Of a stretch of DNA of 11,386 nucleotides, positions 6,476 to 11,386 are shown one piece after another. Location: the NCBI GenBank assembly GCA_017409915.1, contig JAFQRU010000039.1:1-11386 (forward strand). Direction: 5' to 3'. Every line of letters starts with the position of its first letter. Position 1 is the stretch's first letter. The notes below the pieces were generated by a model. It ran no database searches and had not been told where the DNA came from. It saw nothing but the letters and a program-made list of their open reading frames with translations. Source of the DNA: Clostridia bacterium (GTDB taxonomy: Bacteria; Bacillota; Clostridia; Monoglobales; Monoglobaceae). Position numbers and translations under genes: made by a program.

Positions 6476-7534
6476 ATGGATATTAAAATTACAAAAACAA
6501 CGGCTCCGAAAGCGAAGCCAACAGGAAAACTTGGATTTGGTAAAGTATTTACTGACCATATGTTCGTTATGAACTACACTGAGGGAAAAGGTTGGCACGA
6601 TGCAAGAATCGTTCCTTATGACAAGATTACTCTTGACCCATCCGCAATGGTTTTCCATTACGGTCAGGAAATGTTTGAAGGCCTTAAAGCTTATATGGGC
6701 GCAGACGGTAAGGCAAGACTTTTCCGTCCTGATATGAACGCAAAGAGAACAAATGCAACAAATAAGAGACTCTGCATCCCGCAGCTTCCTGAGGAAGACT
6801 TTGTTGAGGCAGTTCGTGCAGTTGTTGAGGTTGATAAAGACTGGATTCCAACAGAAGACGGAACATCTCTTTATATCAGACCATTCATTATCGCAACTGA
6901 CGAATTCTTAGGGGTTGCCCCATCTAAGACCTATCTCTTTATTATAATTCTTTCTCCAAGCGGCGCTTACTACGAAAGCGGTCTTGCTCCTGTTGGAATA
7001 TGGATTGAAGATGATTATGTAAGAGCGGTTAAGGGCGGTATCGGTTTTGCAAAAACTGGCGGAAACTATGCGGCATCTCTTGCGGCTCAGGTTAAGGCTC
7101 ACGACGATGGATATTCTCAGGTTCTCTGGCTTGACGGCGTTGAGAGAAAGTATATCGAAGAAGTTGGCGCAATGAACATCTTCTTTAAGATTGACGGAAA
7201 AATCGTAACTCCTATGCTCAGCGGAAGTATCCTCCCTGGCATCACAAGAGATTCTGTTTTAGCTCTTTGTCGTCAGTGGGGTATGGAAGTTGAGGAAAGA
7301 AGAATAAGCGTTGAAGAGCTTATTGAGGCTCAGAAGAGCGGTAAGCTTGAAGAATGCTTCGGAACAGGCACAGCGGCAGTTATTTCTCCTGTTGGTAAGC
7401 TTCGCTATAAAGATGATGTTATGCTTATAAACAATAACGAAATCGGCGAAGTAAGCCAGAAGCTCTATGATACAATAACAGGTATCCAGTGGGGCAAGAT
7501 TGAGGACGAAAACAAATGGACACTTTTGGTTTAA
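6476..7534 (+). CDS. ilvE: Branched-chain amino acid aminotransferase
   Basis: This 352-residue fold-type IV PLP enzyme interconverts leucine, isoleucine and valine with their 2-oxoacids, using 2-oxoglutarate/glutamate. It matches the large BCAT type found in Bacillus and eukaryotes. The PLP lysine is Lys193 in AKTGGNYAAS. QVLWLDG (215-221), the EEVGAMN segment (228-234) and GTGTAAVISPVG (296-307) are family-typical, and MFEGLKAY (66-73) lies near the N-terminus. The start is ambiguous: ATG 6467 directly abuts AAAGG, while ATG 6476 lies 8 nt after AAAGGA (6462-6467) and is preferred; the difference is three residues. It starts 14 nt after the fusion gene, and its 3' end overlaps the ATPase gene by 19 nt. 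It supplies or drains the 2-oxoacids that the downstream oxidoreductase would use. Confidence 0.95.
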   Translation: MDIKITKTTAPKAKPTGKLGFGKVFTDHMFVMNYTEGKGWHDARIVPYDKITLDPSAMVFHYGQEMFEGLKAYMGADGKARLFRPDMNAKRTNATNKRLCIPQLPEEDFVEAVRAVVEVDKDWIPTEDGTSLYIRPFIIATDEFLGVAPSKTYLFIIILSPSGAYYESGLAPVGIWIEDDYVRAVKGGIGFAKTGGNYAASLAAQVKAHDDGYSQVLWLDGVERKYIEEVGAMNIFFKIDGKIVTPMLSGSILPGITRDSVLALCRQWGMEVEERRISVEELIEAQKSGKLEECFGTGTAAVISPVGKLRYKDDVMLINNNEIGEVSQKLYDTITGIQWGKIEDENKWTLLV

Positions 7535-8211
7535 ACCCTAAAAGAATAACGGTTTTTGCAGGGCATTACGGAAGCGGAAAGACCAATATCGCAATAAACT
7601 ATGCGTTGATGCTTTCCAAGAACAGCGATAAAGTTTCAATTGCTGACCTTGACATCGTTAATCCGTATTTTAGGACAAAGGACTCCGCCAAAGCATTAGA
7701 AGAGAACGGCATTAAGCTTATCTCCTCCGAATATGCAAACACCAATGTTGACACCCCTGCTCTTCCTGCCGAGATTTATTCGGTTTTTGAAGATCAAAGC
7801 AGAGTGGCGGTAATCGATGTTGGCGGGGACGACAGAGGTGCCCTTGCTCTCGGCAGATATGTTCCCTTTATGGAAGAAGAGGGGAACTATGAAATGCTCT
7901 TTGTTATAAATAAGCATAGGTTTTTAACAGGGGATGCCGAGAGAACCATTGAGATTATGAAAGAAATTGAGAGTGCGGCAAAACTCTCCTTTACGGGGAT
8001 TGTCAATAACTCTAACATAGGAGAAGAAACAACAGCCCAAACAGTTTTAAACTCAGTTTCTTATGCCGAAGAGGTTTCGGCGCTATCTGGTCTTCCAATT
8101 AAAATGACGACTGTTAAAAGCTCCCTTTTTGACGAGCTTAACGGCAAAATAGAAAACATTGTTCCACTTGACCTTTATGTAAGGCAATCGTGGTTAAAGG
8201 AGGAAAAATAA
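7516..8211 (+). CDS. P-loop ATPase, MinD/ParA-like, role unknown
   Basis: This 231-residue soluble protein has a Walker A motif GHYGSGKT (residues 16-23), a following ADLDIVNPYFRTKD segment like the switch region of ParA/MinD-type ATPases, and a probable Walker B strand VAVIDVGGDD. It lacks the signature lysine of the deviant Walker A of classical MinD/ParA and has no CxxC pair like those Mrp/ApbC proteins use to carry iron-sulfur clusters. ATG 7516 lies 9 nt after GAGGA (7502-7506), inside the end of the aminotransferase gene, which implies translational coupling. The ferredoxin ATG follows its stop codon directly. Its position directly before iron-sulfur proteins suggests a role in their assembly, activation or control, but nothing in the sequence proves it. 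No membrane segments are visible. Confidence 0.75.
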   Translation: MDTFGLNPKRITVFAGHYGSGKTNIAINYALMLSKNSDKVSIADLDIVNPYFRTKDSAKALEENGIKLISSEYANTNVDTPALPAEIYSVFEDQSRVAVIDVGGDDRGALALGRYVPFMEEEGNYEMLFVINKHRFLTGDAERTIEIMKEIESAAKLSFTGIVNNSNIGEETTAQTVLNSVSYAEEVSALSGLPIKMTTVKSSLFDELNGKIENIVPLDLYVRQSWLKEEK

Positions 8212-8415
8212 ATGGCAAAGGTTACATTTAATGAAAATTTGTGTAAGGGTTGCGGACTTTGCGTAACTGCTTGTCCAAAGCATATTGTGGCCCTTAAAGA
8301 TACATTAAACGCTAAGGGTTACAGCCCTGCTGGTGTTACAAACCCTGAGGCCTGTATTGGTTGTGCGTTTTGTGCAACTATGTGCCCAGACTGCGTCATA
8401 ACAGTAGAAAAATAA
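8212..8415 (+). CDS. vorD: 2x[4Fe-4S] ferredoxin, probable delta subunit of the 2-oxoacid oxidoreductase
   Basis: This 67-residue protein carries two classical [4Fe-4S] motifs: CxxCxxCxxxCP at Cys11, 14, 17, 21 and again at Cys48, 51, 54, 58, plus an extra Cys61. The insert between the motifs is typical of the ferredoxin-like delta subunits of VOR/KOR enzymes, which pass electrons between the thiamine-dependent beta subunit's cluster and free ferredoxin. AAAGGAGG (8196-8203) is 8 nt before ATG 8212, which immediately follows the ATPase stop. A 158-nt gap separates it from the alpha subunit, so it may be expressed at a different level from the other subunits. A free-standing ferredoxin is the alternative reading. 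Confidence 0.92.
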   Translation: MAKVTFNENLCKGCGLCVTACPKHIVALKDTLNAKGYSPAGVTNPEACIGCAFCATMCPDCVITVEK

Positions 8416-8573
8416 GTGAAATCTTCCCTGAACACTGCATTTTGAACAAAACAAACCTCTCGCAGTATAAACGATACAGCTTCGGATTTGTTTTGTCCAA
8501 TCAGAAAAGATTTCCCGTTATTTTTGAAAAGCGAAAGTTAGGTAACAGATTTTCATAGAAAGGAAGAATTAAA
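8416..8573 (+). other. 158-nt intergenic gap with inverted repeat, inside an otherwise packed operon
   Basis: This is the only sizeable gap in the main operon. It holds an imperfect inverted repeat: 8442-8457 can pair with 8485-8500, with a perfect 10-bp core ACAAAACAAA / TTTGTTTTGT (8446-8455 and 8487-8496) and two mismatches. No T-run follows, so it is not a standard terminator. A possible promoter overlaps its left arm (listed separately). The remaining sequence up to the alpha subunit's ribosome site (around 8560-8565) shows no gene I can support. Confidence 0.6.
8442..8471 (+). promoter_or_regulatory. Candidate internal promoter before the oxidoreductase alpha subunit
   Basis: TTGAAC (8442-8447, four of six matches to the -35 consensus) and TATAAA (8466-8471, five of six to the -10) are spaced by 18 bp. 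Transcription would start near 8478 and leave about 96 nt of leader before the alpha-subunit ATG. In AT-rich DNA such matches occur by chance, but its place in the only large gap of the operon favours it. The -35 falls inside the inverted repeat, which could let a regulator or RNA structure interfere. Confidence 0.4.
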
Positions 8574-9641
8574 ATGAGTGAGAAAGTTTTAATGAAAGGT
8601 AACGAAGCTTTGGCAGAAGCCGCTATTATGGCAGGCTGTCGTCATTACTTCGGTTATCCGATAACACCGCAGACAGAAGTTGCGGCATATATGTCAAAAA
8701 GACTCCCTAAAATTGAGGGCGGAGTATTTTTGCAGGCAGAAAGTGAAGTTGCAGCCATCAATATGGTTATGGGTGTTGCTTCAACAGGTAAGAGGGTTAT
8801 GACATCCTCTTCAAGCCCCGGTATATCTTTAAAGAGTGAGGGTATTTCCTATATAGCAGGATGTGACCTCCCTGCTTTAATCGTTAATGTTCAGCGTGGC
8901 GGCCCAGGTCTTGGCGGTATCCAGCCAAGCCAGTCTGATTATACTCAGGCAACAAAAGGCCCAGGTCACGGGGATTTCAGACTTATCGTTTTAGCTCCTG
9001 CATCAGTTCAGGAAATGGTTGATATGACAGTTAAAGGCTTTGACCTTGCCGATAAGTATCAGATGCCTGTTATGCTTTTATCCGACGGAACAATGGGTCA
9101 GATGATGGAGCCTGTTTCCCTTGACATAAGCGAAGTTAAGACTTATGAAAAGCCTTGGGCAGTAACAGGAACAAAGGGCGAGAGAAAGCCAAATATCGTT
9201 AACTCTCTTTACTTAAAGCCTGACGAACTTGAAAAGGTTAACTTTGAAAGATATGAGCGTTATGCTAAAATCGAAAAAGAAGAAGCTCTTTGGGAAGAAT
9301 ATAAGATGGAGGACGCCGAAGTTTGTATTGTTGCTTTCGGTGTTGCCGCAAGAGTTTCCCAGAACGCAATCGATAGAGCAAGAGAAAAGGGAATTAAGGT
9401 TGGTATGATAAGACCGATTACTCTCTGGCCTTTCCCGAAAGAAGCGCTCAAAAAAGCAAGTGAAAAGGTTAACAAGTTTATCTCTGTTGAGCTTAATATG
9501 GGCCAGATGATAGACGATATCCGTCTTGCAATTGAATGCAAAAAGGAAGTTCTTCTCTGCAACCGTACAGGCGGTATGATTCCGACAGTTGAGAATGTTC
9601 TTTCAAAAATTGATGAAGCTATAGAAGGAGGCAGAAAATAA
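8574..9641 (+). CDS. vorB: 2-oxoacid:ferredoxin oxidoreductase, alpha subunit (VorB type)
   Basis: This 355-residue subunit begins with KVLMKGNEALAEAAI, followed by the family motif GYPITPQTE (27-35), QAESEVAAINM and SSPGISLKSEG; these are typical of VorB, the alpha subunit of 3-methyl-2-oxobutanoate:ferredoxin oxidoreductase. It contains the pyrimidine-binding half of the thiamine diphosphate site and the C-terminal domain II. The complex catalyses, reversibly, 2-oxoacid + CoA + oxidized ferredoxin to acyl-CoA + CO2 + reduced ferredoxin. AGGAAG about 8 nt upstream supports ATG 8574. Its TAA and the beta subunit's ATG share one base (TAATG). The sequence cannot by itself fix the substrate; 2-oxoglutarate and aromatic 2-oxoacid enzymes are related. 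The neighbouring branched-chain aminotransferase favours branched substrates. Confidence 0.93.
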   Translation: MSEKVLMKGNEALAEAAIMAGCRHYFGYPITPQTEVAAYMSKRLPKIEGGVFLQAESEVAAINMVMGVASTGKRVMTSSSSPGISLKSEGISYIAGCDLPALIVNVQRGGPGLGGIQPSQSDYTQATKGPGHGDFRLIVLAPASVQEMVDMTVKGFDLADKYQMPVMLLSDGTMGQMMEPVSLDISEVKTYEKPWAVTGTKGERKPNIVNSLYLKPDELEKVNFERYERYAKIEKEEALWEEYKMEDAEVCIVAFGVAARVSQNAIDRAREKGIKVGMIRPITLWPFPKEALKKASEKVNKFISVELNMGQMIDDIRLAIECKKEVLLCNRTGGMIPTVENVLSKIDEAIEGGRK

Positions 9642-10384
9642 TGGCAGTAGTATTTGAAAAACCAAAGGGCTTAACAGATGCAGTTCTTCATTATTGCCCA
9701 GGTTGTACTCATGGTATTATTCATAGATTAGTTGCTGAAGCTTTAGATGAGCTTGGCGTAACAGACAGAGCAATCGGTGTTGCTCCTGTTGGATGCTCCG
9801 TTTTTGCTTATAATTATTTTAACTGCGATATGGTTCAGGCGGCTCACGGCCGTGCTCCGGCAGTTGCAACAGGTGTTAAACGCTCCGACCCTAATAACAT
9901 TGTATTTACATATCAGGGGGACGGCGACCTTGCAGCTATCGGAACAGCTGAAACTGTTCATAGCGCAGCAAGAGGCGAAAATATTACAGTTATCTTTGTA
10001 AACAACGCAATCTATGGTATGACAGGCGGACAGATGGCCCCGACAACACTTCCAGGACAGGTTACACAGACCTCTCCATACGGAAGAGATGTAGAAAAAG
10101 TTGGCTATCCTGTTAAGGTTTGCGAAATGTTATCTCAGGTTGACGGCGCAACTTATCTTGAAAGAGTTGCCGTAAACAATGTTAAGAATGTTAAAGCTGC
10201 AAAAGCTGCTATTAAGAAGGCGTTTAAGAATCAGATTGAAGGCAAGGGCTTCTCTTTAATCGAAGTTTTATCAACTTGCCCGACAAACTGGGGTCTTGCG
10301 CCAACTAAGGCGATTGAGTGGCTTGAAGAAAATATGATGCCTTATTACCCACTTGGAGTATATAAGGATAAGACAGCGGAGTAA
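9641..10384 (+). CDS. vorA: 2-oxoacid:ferredoxin oxidoreductase, beta subunit (thiamine diphosphate-binding)
   Basis: This 247-residue subunit carries the thiamine diphosphate/Mg motif GDGD (93-96) followed by NN (121-122), and cysteines placed to hold one [4Fe-4S] cluster: Cys19 and Cys22 (YCPGCTHG), Cys52 (GCSV) and Cys213 (TCPTNWG). It decarboxylates the 2-oxoacid on thiamine diphosphate and passes electrons to its cluster. Its length matches the short beta subunits of four-subunit VOR/KOR enzymes. AAGGAGG (9625-9631) is 9 nt before ATG 9641, which overlaps the alpha-subunit stop by one base, so subunit production should be matched. The gamma subunit follows after 13 nt. The symbol follows the VOR naming in which VorA is the thiamine subunit; naming varies between databases. 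Confidence 0.93.
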   Translation: MAVVFEKPKGLTDAVLHYCPGCTHGIIHRLVAEALDELGVTDRAIGVAPVGCSVFAYNYFNCDMVQAAHGRAPAVATGVKRSDPNNIVFTYQGDGDLAAIGTAETVHSAARGENITVIFVNNAIYGMTGGQMAPTTLPGQVTQTSPYGRDVEKVGYPVKVCEMLSQVDGATYLERVAVNNVKNVKAAKAAIKKAFKNQIEGKGFSLIEVLSTCPTNWGLAPTKAIEWLEENMMPYYPLGVYKDKTAE

Positions 10385-10397
10385 GGAGGAAAAGAAA

Positions 10398-10934
10398 ATG
10401 AATAAAGAAATACTTATTGCAGGCTTTGGCGGACAGGGTATTTTATTCTCCGGAAAGTTCCTTGCCTATGGCGGTCTTATAGACGGAAAAGAAGTTTCCT
10501 GGCTCCCGTCTTACGGCCCTGAAATGCGTGGCGGTACAGCAAATTGCAGTATCATTTTAAGCGATAACAAAATCGGCTCTCCAATCGTTGATAAGCCGGA
10601 TGTTTTAATCGCTATGAATGCTCCGTCTTTTGACAAGTATATAACAGAGGTAAAGAGTGGCGGAATGGCAATAGTTGACAGCTCACTCATTGATAAAAAG
10701 AGTGAAAGAGACGATGTTGAGGCATATTATATTCCTGCAACCCGTCTTGCATCAGAAAATGGTCTTACAGGCCTTGCAAATATGATTATTTTAGGTCTTT
10801 TCCTTAAAAAGACCAACCTTATGACTGACGAGCTTATAGATAAGGTTATGAAAAAGATTGTTCCGGCTAAAAAGCCACAGCTTTATGACCTTAATATGAA
10901 AGCTATTCAGCTTGGGTTTAACTACGAAGCGTAA
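10398..10934 (+). CDS. vorC: 2-oxoacid:ferredoxin oxidoreductase, gamma subunit
   Basis: This 178-residue subunit shows the gamma-domain signatures: GFGGQGILFSGKFLA near the N-terminus (residues 9-23) and SYGPEMRGGTANCSI (38-52). In this superfamily the gamma domain supplies CoA-binding and structural parts of the complex. The length of about 180 residues is normal for a stand-alone gamma subunit. ATG 10398 is chosen because AAGGAGG (10383-10389) sits 8 nt upstream; a longer frame opening at 10353 has no such site and would overlap the beta gene. It lies 13 nt after the beta subunit and 23 nt before the regulator gene, with no terminator between. Confidence 0.93.
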   Translation: MNKEILIAGFGGQGILFSGKFLAYGGLIDGKEVSWLPSYGPEMRGGTANCSIILSDNKIGSPIVDKPDVLIAMNAPSFDKYITEVKSGGMAIVDSSLIDKKSERDDVEAYYIPATRLASENGLTGLANMIILGLFLKKTNLMTDELIDKVMKKIVPAKKPQLYDLNMKAIQLGFNYEA

Positions 10935-10957
10935 TAATAAAAGGGAGGTTAAAGATT

Positions 10958-11386
10958 ATGAACGAACAAATTAAAGATATTGGTATGCGTCTTGCGACTC
11001 TTCGCGATGATATGGAAATTCCAGCTTCTGAAATGGCAGAAAAACTTGGAGTTAGTGAAGAAATTTATATGGCATATGAAAAAGGCGAAATGGACTTTTC
11101 ATTTAGCTTAATTTATAAGGCTGCCGAAATTCTTGGCGTTGATATTCTTGACCTGATAAGCGGCAGCGCGCCAACAATTTCTATGTGTTGTATGGTTAAA
11201 AAAGGCAAAGGCTTTTCTGTTAAAAGAGAAGATGAATATGATTATAAGCATCTTGCCTATACATTCAGAAATAAAAAGGCTGAGCCATTTTTAGTAACTA
11301 TTCACCCTGACGAAAAAACACCGGTTATGCACGCCCACGACGGTCAGGAATTCAACTATGTCATATCAGGCAAAATGATACTTTAC
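10958..11386 (+). CDS. XRE-family transcriptional regulator with C-terminal cupin domain (3' end outside window)
   Basis: The frame is open for 143 codons from ATG 10958 to the window edge, with GGGAGG (10943-10948) 9 nt upstream. Residues about 7-68 form an XRE/Cro-type helix-turn-helix (GMRLATLRDDMEIPASEMAE, then KLGVSEEIYMAYEKGE). Residues from about 75 begin a cupin domain whose motif 1 is visible: HAH (125-127), Glu131, Gly138. Proteins of this layout are usually about 180-190 residues long and sense a small molecule, often a metal-bound one, through the cupin. It follows the gamma subunit by 23 nt with no terminator, so it is probably co-transcribed and may control this operon or a downstream gene. 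The C-terminal part is missing here. Confidence 0.88.
   Translation, partial: MNEQIKDIGMRLATLRDDMEIPASEMAEKLGVSEEIYMAYEKGEMDFSFSLIYKAAEILGVDILDLISGSAPTISMCCMVKKGKGFSVKREDEYDYKHLAYTFRNKKAEPFLVTIHPDEKTPVMHAHDGQEFNYVISGKMILY

Noticed and set aside
8361..8558. Plus-strand open frame overlapping the ferredoxin end and the 158-nt gap
   Set aside because: It starts inside the ferredoxin gene in another frame without a ribosome site, and its translation shows no recognisable domain. The gap is better explained as regulatory sequence.

Overview
The window looks like chromosomal DNA from an anaerobic, low-to-moderate GC Firmicute of the class Clostridia. The reasons are strong AGGAGG-type ribosome sites before nearly every gene, a sigma-A type promoter, tightly packed genes all on the + strand, and a ferredoxin-dependent 2-oxoacid oxidoreductase. 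I cannot place it below class from the sequence alone. No mobile element, CRISPR array, tRNA or rRNA was seen.

Left end (1-1349): this is the tail of an aspartate-family amino acid operon. It holds the last codons of a probable homoserine kinase and a complete aspartate kinase, closed by a clear rho-independent terminator. The aspartate kinase carries a well-placed internal ribosome site and ATG, which suggest that a separate ACT-domain subunit is also made.

Junction (1350-1789): a near-consensus promoter drives a small open reading frame (86 codons) with an extremely isoleucine-rich hydrophobic end. A 10-bp perfect hairpin follows, just before the next gene. This is either a small membrane protein or a leader that regulates the branched-chain operon downstream.

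Main operon (1790-11386, continuing past the window): an amidohydrolase; a 2-isopropylmalate-synthase-like protein whose catalytic metal site is degraded but whose leucine-sensing type domain is retained; an unusual fusion of a xylose-isomerase-like TIM barrel with an AMP-forming acyl-CoA synthetase; a branched-chain aminotransferase; a small P-loop ATPase; a 2x[4Fe-4S] ferredoxin; alpha, beta and gamma subunits of a VOR-type 2-oxoacid:ferredoxin oxidoreductase; and an XRE-cupin regulator cut by the window edge. Most gaps are under 25 nt or are overlaps. The one exception is a 158-nt gap, holding an inverted repeat, between the ferredoxin and the alpha subunit.

Read together, the ligase, oxidoreductase and aminotransferase could form a short route: (branched) carboxylic acid to acyl-CoA, to 2-oxoacid by reductive carboxylation, to amino acid. 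The same enzymes could instead run in the degradative direction. The amidohydrolase, the LeuA-like protein and the TIM-barrel half of the fusion have no obvious place in that route. They are the most likely carriers of undescribed biology here.
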